Shown piece by piece: positions 1-7,904 of a DNA stretch of 19,710 bases. The translations under genes and the position numbers were made by a program. The notes under the pieces were generated by a model. The model did no database searches and was not told the origin of the DNA. It saw only the letters and a program-made list of their open reading frames with translations. How positions within the stretch are numbered: position 1 is the stretch's first letter; the number at the start of each line of letters is the position of its first letter. The stretch comes from Candidatus Latescibacterota bacterium (GTDB lineage: Bacteria; Latescibacterota; UBA2968; UBA8231): the NCBI GenBank assembly GCA_022827165.1, contig JAJDTN010000158.1, forward strand, positions 1-19,710, read 5' to 3'.

Positions 1-1
1 C

Positions 2-1537
<1,536 letters not shown>

Positions 1538-1583
1538 GAGCGCCTATTTTTCCGGGTCGATCCTCCCTCACGAAAGGCCCCAT

Positions 1584-1922
1584 GTGACCCTGCTCTTCCT
1601 CCTTGCGGAGCCCGCCCACGCCATGGGCGGCGGCGGCGAAGGCCAAGGCGGCACGCCCCTGGTCATCCTGCCGTACGTCCTGATGTTCGTCGTCCTCTAC
1701 TTCCTGATCCTGCGGCCGCAGATCAAGAAGCAGAAGTCGCAGCAGAAGATGATCTCCGAGTTGAAGAAGGGGGACAAGATCGTCACCAGCGGCGGCATCC
1801 ACGGGGTGATCCTCAACCTGAAGGACGAGGTGATCACGGTGAAGATCGCCGAGAACGTCCGCGTCGAGATGTCGCGCTCCGCCGTGTCGCGAGTCCGCGA
1901 CGAGGGCGAGTCCAAGTCCTGA
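1584..1922 (+). CDS. yajC: Preprotein translocase subunit YajC
   Basis: This is the 112-aa accessory subunit of the SecDF-YajC complex in the inner membrane. One hydrophobic helix (about residues 25-43) ends in the family signature LILRPQIKKQKSQQKM. It is followed by the conserved LKKGDKIVTSGGIHG loop and a small basic/acidic C-terminal domain. The start is GTG at 1584, because the overlapping ATG at 1582 runs straight into a stop. A GAAAGG ribosome-binding site lies just upstream at 1572-1577. It sits 46 nt after tgt, the usual tgt-yajC order. Unusually, secD and secF do not follow; fmt overlaps its stop codon instead. Confidence 0.93.
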   Translation: MTLLFLLAEPAHAMGGGGEGQGGTPLVILPYVLMFVVLYFLILRPQIKKQKSQQKMISELKKGDKIVTSGGIHGVILNLKDEVITVKIAENVRVEMSRSAVSRVRDEGESKS

Positions 1923-2875
1923 AGGTCGTCTTCCTCGGCAACCCCGACTTCGCTGTACCCTCCCTGCGCCGTCTCGCCGCCAGCCGGCACGAGGTGGCCG
2001 CCGTGGTCACCAATCCCGATCGTGGCGCCGGGCGCGGACGCCGGCTCCGGCCCCCGCCGGTCAAGACCGCCGCCGCCGCACTCGGCCTCCCCGTCCTGCA
2101 GCCGGATTCCCCGCGCGACCCGGCCCTGGCCGAGCAGCTGCGGGCCCTGGCCCCGGACGCCATGGCGGTGGTCGCTTACTCCATCCTCCCGAACCGCCTC
2201 CTTCGCCTGCCCCGCCTGGGGTCGGTCAACGTGCATCCGTCCCTGCTGCCCGCCTACCGGGGGGCCGCCCCCATCGTGTGGGCCCTGTTCGACGGCTGCA
2301 CCGAGACGGGGGTCACCACCTTTCTGCTGAACCAGCGCGTCGACGCGGGCGACATCCTGCTCCAGGAGAGGGTGACCGTCGGCGGCGGCGAGACCGCCGG
2401 AGAGCTGGAGGCGCGGCTGGCCGAGGACGGCGCGCGGCTGCTGGTCCGCTCCCTCGACGGGCTGGAGGACGGCAGCCTGCAGCCGAGGCCCCAGCCGAGA
2501 GAGGGGGAGTCGCGGGCCCCGAAGCTGACGCGGGAGGACGGCCGCATCGACTGGAGCTGGCCGGCCGAGCGGGTGCGCAACCGGGTGCGCGGCGCGAACC
2601 CGATGCCCGGTGCCTTCACCGAGTGGGCGGGAGGGGTGCTCAAGGTGCATCGGGTCGATCGGGTGGAGCCGGCCGCCCGAGGGGCTGCCCCGGGCGAGGT
2701 GCTCTGCTGCGGTTCGGAGGACGGAGTGGTCGTGGCCTGCGCCGACGGGGCCGTGCGCCTGGGCGAGGTGCAGCCGGCCGGACGTGAGCGGATGTCGGCC
2801 GGGGCCTTTGCCCGGGGCTATCCGCTGCGGTCCGGGGACCGTCTGGGGGGCGGCCAGAGCCGTGGCGAGGGCTGA
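1919..2875 (+). CDS. fmt: Methionyl-tRNA formyltransferase
   Basis: Fmt formylates the initiator Met-tRNA using 10-formyl-THF. The N terminus reads KVVFLGNPDFAVPSL, close to the family KIVFMGTPDFAVPSL, which places the start at CTG 1919. That codon overlaps the yajC stop as CTGA. The next start-like codon in frame, a GTG near 1977, would remove this conserved strand, and no ATG, GTG or TTG in frame lies just upstream. The product is about 318 aa, the usual length. Active-site features are Asn104 and His106 in NVHPSLLP, the YRGAAPI loop, and Asp142 in the VDAGDIL segment. The C-terminal tRNA-binding domain begins near KLTREDGRIDW, followed by RVRGANPMPGAF. The usual partner def is not seen nearby. 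Confidence 0.93.
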   Translation: MKVVFLGNPDFAVPSLRRLAASRHEVAAVVTNPDRGAGRGRRLRPPPVKTAAAALGLPVLQPDSPRDPALAEQLRALAPDAMAVVAYSILPNRLLRLPRLGSVNVHPSLLPAYRGAAPIVWALFDGCTETGVTTFLLNQRVDAGDILLQERVTVGGGETAGELEARLAEDGARLLVRSLDGLEDGSLQPRPQPREGESRAPKLTREDGRIDWSWPAERVRNRVRGANPMPGAFTEWAGGVLKVHRVDRVEPAARGAAPGEVLCCGSEDGVVVACADGAVRLGEVQPAGRERMSAGAFARGYPLRSGDRLGGGQSRGEG

Positions 2876-3413
2876 GGCGGGCGGCTTCGGGCTCGCCGGC
2901 TTCCTGGTCGCGCTGCTCGCGGGCCTGCCGGCGGCCGCGGAGGAGTCCGAACCCTCGGTGGAGGCCGAGGCCGATTCGGTTCGGAGCGCGGACGAGCCCC
3001 TGTCTCGGCGCGTCGCCCGGCCATCCGGACCCGTGGGTCCAAAGGCGGCCGACTCGGTGCTCCAGGCGGGCGGGCGGCTGGCCCCTCGCGCAGCCCTGGT
3101 GCGTTCGGCGGTGGTGCCGGGATGGGGGCAGGCCGCCAGCGGTCACTGGCTGAAGGCGCTGCTCTTCGCCGGCGCCGGCGCCGGCTGGTTGGCGTCCGCC
3201 GTGGTCGAGAGCTCCCGCTTGGCCGAAGCCCCCACGGCGCAGGAGCACGAGGACCGCGCGGCGCGGCGCAACACGCGGGTCCTTTTCTACCTCGTAACCG
3301 CTACCTTGTCCGCCGTGGACGCCTACGTGGACGCCTATCTGGAGGACTTCGACCTCGACGCCGCGGACCTGGAGACGCCCGGGGTCCGGCTGACCATCCG
3401 ATGGGGTCCATAG
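2862..3413 (+). CDS. DUF5683 domain-containing membrane protein
   Basis: This 183-aa protein of unknown function has a signal-peptide-like N terminus (hydrophobic residues about 8-25, possible cleavage after AAA). A low-complexity acidic and Pro/Ala linker (about 27-70) follows. The DUF5683-like core contains LVRSAVVPGWGQ (79-90) and two hydrophobic helices, about 98-115 and 135-155. The PGxGQ turn followed by WxKALLF is typical of that family. The start is GTG 2862, inside the last codons of fmt (14-nt overlap), with a G-rich ribosome-binding site at about 2843-2852. The overlap suggests co-transcription with fmt. Known relatives are cell-envelope proteins of Bacteroidota and related phyla without an assigned role. 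Confidence 0.7.
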   Translation: MARAEAGGFGLAGFLVALLAGLPAAAEESEPSVEAEADSVRSADEPLSRRVARPSGPVGPKAADSVLQAGGRLAPRAALVRSAVVPGWGQAASGHWLKALLFAGAGAGWLASAVVESSRLAEAPTAQEHEDRAARRNTRVLFYLVTATLSAVDAYVDAYLEDFDLDAADLETPGVRLTIRWGP

Positions 3414-3433
3414 GACAGGAGGGAGGTGTGCAG

Positions 3434-4186
3434 ATGCTCACCGATGCGCAGAAGCAGGAGTTCGACGACCGCGGGTACCTCGTCTTCGAGGGCCTGCTGG
3501 GGGGCGCCCGCCTCGCCCGCTACCTGTCAGCCCTCGACGAGATGGTCGAGCGAGGCCGCGCTCTGAGCGAGCCGGAGGGACACTTCAGCCTCGAGCTCGA
3601 CGCCGACGGCCGGCCTGTGCCCGGGCTGCTGCACAAGGTGCAGGGCGTGTGCGTCGTCGACTCCAGAGTCCTGGACCTGGCCCGCGAGCCGGCCATCGTC
3701 GACCGGGCGGCGGAGCTGCTCGGCTGCGAGGAAGTGGATGTCTTCGGCACCAAGTTCTTCCCCAAGCTTCCCGGCGGCGGCACGTCCACGCACTGGCACC
3801 AGGACAACTACTACTTCGGCACCAACTCCCGGCGCATCCTGTCCTGCGGCGTCTACCTGCAGGAGGCCGACCGGCGCAACGGCTGCCTGCGGGTGGTACC
3901 CGGCAGCCACCACGACGCGGTGATCGTCGACCACCAGCGGGAGCAGGGCATGCACGGGTCCTGGACCCAGGTCGAGGAGTCCCGCGCCGTGGACGTGGCC
4001 GTCGCGGCGGGGACGGTGGTCCTGTTCTCCGCCAACCTCCTGCACGGCACCGCCGACAACGACGACCCGCGGCGCACCCGCTACTCGACGGCCTGGCACT
4101 ACGTGCCCGGCGGTCTGGACCTGGAGCGCTTCCGCCGCGGCGAGTACGAGGACCGCTGGACCGTCCGGAGGGCCGTCCCGGCCTGA
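3434..4186 (+). CDS. Phytanoyl-CoA dioxygenase (PhyH) family protein
   Basis: This is a 250-aa non-haem iron, 2-oxoglutarate-dependent oxygenase of the PhyH family. The substrate cannot be told from sequence. The iron-binding HxD is in THWHQDNYYF (His122, Asp124). The distal His is in LLHGTADN (His204), with Arg215/Arg216 about ten residues later positioned to hold 2-oxoglutarate. GCLRVVPGSHH (150-160) is the conserved strand before the distal half. An N-terminal helix DAQKQEFDDRGYLVFEG is also typical. The start ATG 3434 follows a good GGGAGG ribosome-binding site at 3421-3426; an in-frame GTG at 3428 is too close to that site. It lies 20 nt after the DUF5683 gene and may share its transcript. 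Confidence 0.88.
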   Translation: MLTDAQKQEFDDRGYLVFEGLLGGARLARYLSALDEMVERGRALSEPEGHFSLELDADGRPVPGLLHKVQGVCVVDSRVLDLAREPAIVDRAAELLGCEEVDVFGTKFFPKLPGGGTSTHWHQDNYYFGTNSRRILSCGVYLQEADRRNGCLRVVPGSHHDAVIVDHQREQGMHGSWTQVEESRAVDVAVAAGTVVLFSANLLHGTADNDDPRRTRYSTAWHYVPGGLDLERFRRGEYEDRWTVRRAVPA

Positions 4187-4191
4187 GGGCG

Positions 4192-4229
4192 TGTCACCAG
4201 GGACCCGGGGCCGTGTGCCCAGGGTGACA
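4192..4229 (+). terminator. Hairpin after the PhyH gene, possible terminator
   Basis: An inverted repeat TGTCACC (4192-4198) and GGTGACA (4223-4229) forms a 7-bp stem. It can be extended inward by a GGG/CCC block after a small internal loop. It begins five bases after the PhyH stop codon. No T-run follows, so factor-independent termination is uncertain. Confidence 0.35.
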
Positions 4230-4299
4230 TCGATCGCCCCGGGGGCCGCGCAGAAGCCCCGAGGGCCATCGGTGGTCCCGGAGTTGCGTTGTCCTTCCC

Positions 4300-5088
4300 G
4301 TGGTCTCCCGACTTTGCACCTCCACCCGGCTCTGGCTGCGCGCCGCCGTGCTGCTGCCGCTCGCCACCGCGGGAGCGGCCGCCGCCGCCTTCGAGCGGGG
4401 ACCCTTCGCCGACCCGCTGCCGGCGCCGGACCGGCTGGGCGCCAACCCCGCCCGGCTCGCGTCGGTCACCGCCTCCCTCTGCGGGCATCTCGTCCACGAC
4501 CGGCCCTTCGGGCTGCGCGAGCTGGGGGGACAGCATCTGCTGCTGGCGGCGCCGCGCCTCGGCCGGTTGCGGGGAGGGTTCGGGCTGGCGGTGCGCGGCC
4601 CCCCGCGGCACCGGGAGCAGGCGGTGCTGGCGGCGGTCGGTGTCTCGCTGACAGGGGGGCTGGATCTCGGCGCCGGCCTGCTGGAGGCGCGCCTGCAGCG
4701 GACCGGCCAACCGGCCTGGCGCGGGCGGGCGCCGGTCCTGGGGGCGCGCGCGGATCTCCTCCGCCGATGGCAGGTGGAGGGGTGGTGGCACGGCGCCGCG
4801 GGGGGCCTGCTGGAGCCGAGGGGCTCGGTGCGCCTGCGCCGCGAGGGGCCGGAGGCAACCCTCTCCCTGGGGGTCGCCTGGCGGGGCCCTGCCCTGCGGC
4901 CCGAGGTGGGCCTGTCTCTGCCCCTCGGGGGGCCGGCGGCGATGACCCTCGACGGGGTCGACCGTCCGCGCCAGTACGGCCTGGGCGTGGGAGCCGGGGC
5001 GCGCAGCCTGCGCATGGGGGTGCACCTGCGGTCCCATCACCAGCTCGGTGCCACGCCTTCGTGGTCGGCCGGCAGGGCCTGCCGCTGA
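4300..5088 (+). CDS. Exported protein, probable outer-membrane barrel-like, unidentified
   Basis: I do not recognise the family. The 262-aa product starts at GTG 4300 and has an N-terminal signal sequence: Arg-rich start, hydrophobic residues about 12-29, likely cleavage in the Ala run. A GANPARLA segment just after the mature start resembles the GxNPAxLA motif near the N terminus of several outer-membrane barrel proteins. The rest alternates short Gly/Leu/Arg-rich stretches suggestive of amphipathic beta-strands, such as GGLDLGAGLLEARLQ and ATLSLGVAWRG. This frame has strongly G/C third positions, supporting it over a longer overlapping frame. The ribosome-binding site is weak, so the start could be wrong. 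A lipoprotein gene follows 68 nt later. Confidence 0.55.
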   Translation: MVSRLCTSTRLWLRAAVLLPLATAGAAAAAFERGPFADPLPAPDRLGANPARLASVTASLCGHLVHDRPFGLRELGGQHLLLAAPRLGRLRGGFGLAVRGPPRHREQAVLAAVGVSLTGGLDLGAGLLEARLQRTGQPAWRGRAPVLGARADLLRRWQVEGWWHGAAGGLLEPRGSVRLRREGPEATLSLGVAWRGPALRPEVGLSLPLGGPAAMTLDGVDRPRQYGLGVGAGARSLRMGVHLRSHHQLGATPSWSAGRACR

Positions 5089-5156
5089 CTTTGCGGGGTG
5101 GGCGGGGGCGGGCGATCTTCTCTCTTCAGGACGCTGGACCGAGAAAGGAGCCCCCC

Positions 5157-5729
5157 ATGCTGCTTCGCATCGCCCTCGCATCGCTCGCCGGCCTGTCCGC
5201 CTGCGCCGAGTCGGACTCCGTGGTCAATCCTCCCGGCACCGCCGCGGTCGTCGCCCCGGTGGACGAGGGGGGCCTGCGCCAGCTGGCCGACCTGTCCGGC
5301 TCCTTCGCCGAGCGATTCCGCATCGTCGGCGACGGTCTCGAGGTCACCGGACCCGGGCAGGAGATCAGCCTCATCTTCGAGGTCGACGGCGCCGACCAGC
5401 TACGGCAGTTCGACATGAAGCTGGAGGCCGAGCCCGCGGCCGCCTTCGACCTGGAGAACGCCGAGGCCACCCTGGAGACGCCCTTCGTCACCCCAGCCCC
5501 CAACGGAGTGGTGGTGACCGGCGCCGAAGTGCGGGTCCTGGGAGCCAGCCTGACCACCTCGGTCAGCGGCAGCCAGGTCCTGGCGACGCTGCGGGTCCGC
5601 ACCGCCTCCGGGTACGACGCCTCCAGCGAGGTCCGGCTGGTCCTCACCAGTTTGTCCCTCGGACCCAGCTCCGGCGAGCGCGACGAGTACGACTCCGACC
5701 TAGGCGTGGGGATCACCCTCAAGCACTAG
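5157..5729 (+). CDS. Lipoprotein of unknown function, possibly cohesin-like fold
   Basis: This is a 190-aa protein with a short signal sequence ending in the lipobox LSAC (residues 13-16), so Cys16 should be lipidated. The start ATG 5157 has a clear GAAAGGAG ribosome-binding site at 5143-5150. The mature part has a segment about residues 50-70 (VTGPGQEISLIFEVDGA) and later strands (VVVTGAEVRVLGA, SQVLATLRVRTASG) spaced like a cohesin- or Ig-like beta-sandwich. That fold assignment is an inference from strand pattern only. It may pair with the preceding barrel-like protein. The open frame extends far upstream, but that part is a shadow of the barrel gene. Confidence 0.65.
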   Translation: MLLRIALASLAGLSACAESDSVVNPPGTAAVVAPVDEGGLRQLADLSGSFAERFRIVGDGLEVTGPGQEISLIFEVDGADQLRQFDMKLEAEPAAAFDLENAEATLETPFVTPAPNGVVVTGAEVRVLGASLTTSVSGSQVLATLRVRTASGYDASSEVRLVLTSLSLGPSSGERDEYDSDLGVGITLKH

Positions 5730-5756
5730 CGCGGCTGGCGCAGGTGCCTGCGGCCG

Positions 5757-5785
5757 TTGACGATATGACGGCCGGGGGTTACGTT
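5757..5785 (+). promoter_or_regulatory. Putative sigma-70 promoter of tRNA-Ala
   Basis: TTGACG at 5757-5762 serves as a -35 box. It is separated by 17 nt from TACGTT at 5780-5785, a -10 box with the key first two and last bases. The predicted transcript start would fall a few bases before the mature tRNA 5' end at 5801. A GC-rich inverted repeat, CGGCCGT (5751-5757) with ACGGCCG (5768-5774), overlaps the -35 and could instead end the lipoprotein transcript. Confidence 0.45.
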
Positions 5786-5800
5786 CTGGGGCCTTCCTGG

Positions 5801-5876
5801 GGGGCTGTAGCTCAGTTGGGAGAGCGCCTGAATGGCATTCAGGAGGTCAGGGGTTCGATTCCCCTCAGCTCCACCA
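5801..5876 (+). tRNA. tRNA-Ala (anticodon GGC)
   Basis: A complete cloverleaf can be folded. The acceptor arm is GGGGCTG with CAGCTCC, the D stem GCTC with GAGC, the anticodon stem CCTGA with TCAGG and loop ATGGCAT, and the T arm AGGGG with CCCCT around TTCGATT. The anticodon is GGC at 5834-5836, which reads GCC, a favoured Ala codon in GC-rich genomes. The acceptor arm carries the G3-U70 pair that identifies alanine tRNAs. The 3' CCA (5874-5876) is encoded. Confidence 0.97.
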
Positions 5877-6123
5877 TCGTAAGACTTCTCCGATTGTCAC
5901 ACCGGTCAGGCCATGCTGTGATGGTGGCTTGGCCGTTCGTATTCCAAGACCCAGTGTCCGGAGGCTGGCGGCAGGCCCTGCCGTGGGGTCTGGCCTGCGG
6001 TGGAATGCGGGCAGGGTGTATCGCAAAGGGAATCGAAGGACCGCCGAAGGGAAAGCTGCAACGCACGAAGAGCCCCGCCCGCGCACTGCTCGCCGGGACT
6101 CGCAAGAGGGGGTCAGGCGGCGA
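5877..6123. other. Non-coding interval between tRNA-Ala and vapC
   Basis: About 250 bases lie between the tRNA and the 3' end of the convergent toxin gene. I see no convincing gene, no second copy of the tRNA 3' end, and no T-run terminator. Short open frames here lack ribosome-binding sites and recognisable protein sequence. Confidence 0.5.
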
Positions 6124-6522
6124 TCATGAGCCCGATGGAGTCACACCTGCGGCGGCGGCGAGGGCCTGATCGAAGGTCCGGACCTCCCGCACGCCGCGGC
6201 GCCGGCAGCTGGCCAGGTGACAGAGGTCCCTGGCGCCCAGGGCGGGATGCTGCTCGTGGAGCTGCCGCGCCAGGGTGACGTCCTCCTGCTCCAAGGGCCA
6301 CACTTCCACGCGGGATCCGGCAATCAGCGCCAGGGCTGCGTCGAGAGTCTGCTTCCGCCCCACGGGCAGGTAGGCGTGGGCCAACTCCTGCAGCACTTCC
6401 GCCGAGGTGCACAAAGGGGTCCGAGCGCGGATGCACCCGGCGAAGAACTCCCGCGCCGTGGAGCGGAGAGGATGGGGACGGCCAACGGCGTACATGAAGA
6501 CGTTGGTATCGACGAAGATCAC
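6124..6522 (-). CDS. PIN-domain toxin, VapC-like ribonuclease
   Basis: This is a 132-aa PIN-domain protein, the usual VapC size, expected to be a Mg-dependent RNase that cuts tRNA or rRNA when free of its antitoxin. The acidic active-site residues are all visible: Asp5 in IFVDTNVF, Glu42 in SAEVLQEL, Asp99 in GARDLCHLA, and Asp118 in RTFDQAL. The start is GTG (first base 6522), overlapping the antitoxin stop as GTGA, a typical coupled toxin-antitoxin junction. Both catalytic and structural parts look intact. The RNA target cannot be inferred. Confidence 0.9.
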   Translation of the reverse strand: MIFVDTNVFMYAVGRPHPLRSTAREFFAGCIRARTPLCTSAEVLQELAHAYLPVGRKQTLDAALALIAGSRVEVWPLEQEDVTLARQLHEQHPALGARDLCHLASCRRRGVREVRTFDQALAAAAGVTPSGS

Positions 6523-6794
6523 GTGCTGGAGAGACCCCGCTGACGTGATTCATCGATGACGGCCCGGTGCTGCTCCCAATCCGGTTCTCGTCCGGGGCCT
6601 TCGAGCGCGTCACAGGCGCGGAAAAATCCCTCGAGGTCTTCCTGTGATCTGAAGGCGTGGAGCCTCTGCTGCTCCTTCAGACGCTGATGGGCAGCGCTCC
6701 TGAGCCAGGCGCTCAGGGTCATGCCCTCCGTCTGCGCCTGATGGACGAAGCGGTCCCGGTCCTCGTCGGGAATCACGAGCTGAACCCTGGCCAT
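6519..6794 (-). CDS. Ribbon-helix-helix antitoxin, VapB-like
   Basis: This is a 91-aa partner of the PIN toxin. The N terminus (RVQLVIPDEDRDRF, then MTLSAWLRSAAHQRL) has the beta-strand plus two-helix pattern of a ribbon-helix-helix DNA-binding domain. The acidic C-terminal part (about 50-91) would wrap and inhibit the toxin. Two in-frame ATGs exist. The second, with first base at 6794 (MARVQL), is preferred because the GGAG ribosome-binding site lies about 9 nt before it and directly abuts the first ATG (6803). Such antitoxins usually repress their own operon, and the perfect inverted repeat just upstream is a fitting operator. Confidence 0.82.
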   Translation of the reverse strand: MARVQLVIPDEDRDRFVHQAQTEGMTLSAWLRSAAHQRLKEQQRLHAFRSQEDLEGFFRACDALEGPGREPDWEQHRAVIDESRQRGLSST

Positions 6795-6813
6795 TCTTTC
6801 CATCTCCTGTGTA

Positions 6814-6840
6814 AGTATGTGTATGAATAATACACATACT
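6814..6840. repeat. Perfect 11-bp inverted repeat, probable toxin-antitoxin operator
   Basis: AGTATGTGTAT (6814-6824) and ATACACATACT (6830-6840) are exact reverse complements around a 5-nt spacer. The AT-rich site stands out in GC-rich surroundings. It sits between the -35 box and the antitoxin start and covers the -10 region, where a ribbon-helix-helix repressor would block transcription. Confidence 0.75.
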
Positions 6841-6852
6841 CCCTGGAGTCAA
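6824..6852 (-). promoter_or_regulatory. Putative promoter of the vapBC-like operon
   Basis: Read on the minus strand, TTGACT (6852-6847) is a near-consensus -35 box. TATTCA (6829-6824) is a -10-like box at 17-nt spacing; TATTAT (6832-6827) is closer to consensus but only 14 nt away. The start would fall near 6817, giving a leader of about 20 nt. The stop codon of the upstream oxidoreductase lies within the -35 box. Confidence 0.55.
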
Positions 6853-7904
6853 CCCCGCGCTACCTCCACAGCCCGCCCCGTCCGCCCCGACTCGACAGCG
6901 GCGAACACCGTAGCGGCGATCGCCCGGCTCTCCCGCGCCGCCAGCAGCGTGTCCGACCCCGTGTCGACAGCCCGGGCGAAGTCGTCCAGCAGGCGGCGCT
7001 CGTAGTTCACCCCCACGCGCCGCTGGCGGTGGTCCTCCGGCTTCAGGGACCTGGCATGGACCGAGACCTCGGGGCGCGGCTCGGCGGCGACGAAGGCGCC
7101 CCGGGTCCCGAGGATGTGCAGCCGCAGCTCGCCGATGTTGGGGTGCGAGGGCTCCCCGATGCGGCCGATGCACAGGGAGCCCACGGTCCCGTCCTCCATC
7201 TCCAGGGTCACCGAGGCCAGGTCCTCCACGCCGCGGTCGGCGTGGCGCTGGAAGAAGTGGGCGGTGGTCCGTGCGAAGACGCGCCGGACGGGGACGCCGA
7301 GGAGGGCGTGGAAGTAGGCGAGGGGGTAGATCCCCTCGACGGTCAGCTCGCCCAGGACCTCGTGGCCGAGGGGGATCTCCTCCGGCTCGCCGGAGCCGAG
7401 GAGGACACCGGCGTCCTTGGCGAAGAAGAAGTCCACGTGGACGGCGCGGGGATCGCCGAGGCTGCCCCCGGCGAGGACTTCCCGCGCCTGCAGGATGGAG
7501 GGGAAGGTGTTGCGGTTCCACATGAGGAACCGCACGTCCGCCTCTTCCACCGCCGCCACCACGCGGTCGCACTCGGCCAGGGTCAGGGCCATCGGCTTGT
7601 CCTGGACGATGTGCAGGCCGGCCTCGGCGGCGGTCGCGCTCAACCGCGCGTGGCGGCCGGTCTCCGGGGTGACGCAGGCGACGCGGGGCCGGTACCGGTC
7701 CAGGGCCGCAGACACCCCGCGCACGTACGGGAGGCCGAAGGCGGAGGACGCGGCCTCGTTGCGTTCGTGCACCCAGTCGGGCGCCTCATCCTCGTCGGCC
7801 AGGGCCACCAGCTCGAAGCGGGGATGCGCTGCCAGGGCCTGCACGATGTAGAGGTGCTTCACCCCGCCCAGGACCAGGACCGGCAGCACCTCAGGCGCGC
7901 TCAT
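6849..7904 (-). CDS. Gfo/Idh/MocA family oxidoreductase
   Basis: This 351-aa NAD(P)-dependent sugar or cyclitol dehydrogenase-type protein is of usual family length. The N-terminal Rossmann part has VLVLGGVKHLYIV (residues 9-21), a variant of the GxGxxG loop, then LVALADEDE. The family EKP motif appears as QDKP (101-104), keeping the catalytic lysine at 103. The C-terminal part has the sheet domain with VHVDFFFAKDAG and TVEGIYPLAYFHALLG, where a His sits in the helix expected to be catalytic. The start ATG 7904 follows a GGGAGGG ribosome-binding site; a longer start at 7967 lies inside the upstream gene. It overlaps that gene by 14 nt, indicating one operon. The substrate is unknown. Confidence 0.88.
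   Translation of the reverse strand: MSAPEVLPVLVLGGVKHLYIVQALAAHPRFELVALADEDEAPDWVHERNEAASSAFGLPYVRGVSAALDRYRPRVACVTPETGRHARLSATAAEAGLHIVQDKPMALTLAECDRVVAAVEEADVRFLMWNRNTFPSILQAREVLAGGSLGDPRAVHVDFFFAKDAGVLLGSGEPEEIPLGHEVLGELTVEGIYPLAYFHALLGVPVRRVFARTTAHFFQRHADRGVEDLASVTLEMEDGTVGSLCIGRIGEPSHPNIGELRLHILGTRGAFVAAEPRPEVSVHARSLKPEDHRQRRVGVNYERRLLDDFARAVDTGSDTLLAARESRAIAATVFAAVESGRTGRAVEVARG

Noticed and set aside
4191..5729. One long plus-strand gene joining the barrel and lipoprotein regions
   Set aside because: The upstream part is Arg/Pro/Ala-rich without structure. A clear ribosome-binding site, start codon and lipobox occur at 5157, and another frame carries a signal peptide from 4300.
5801..6852. 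tRNA-Ala as attachment site of an integrated element carrying the toxin-antitoxin pair
   Set aside because: No integrase and no second copy of the tRNA 3' end are visible in the window. The tRNA is intact.
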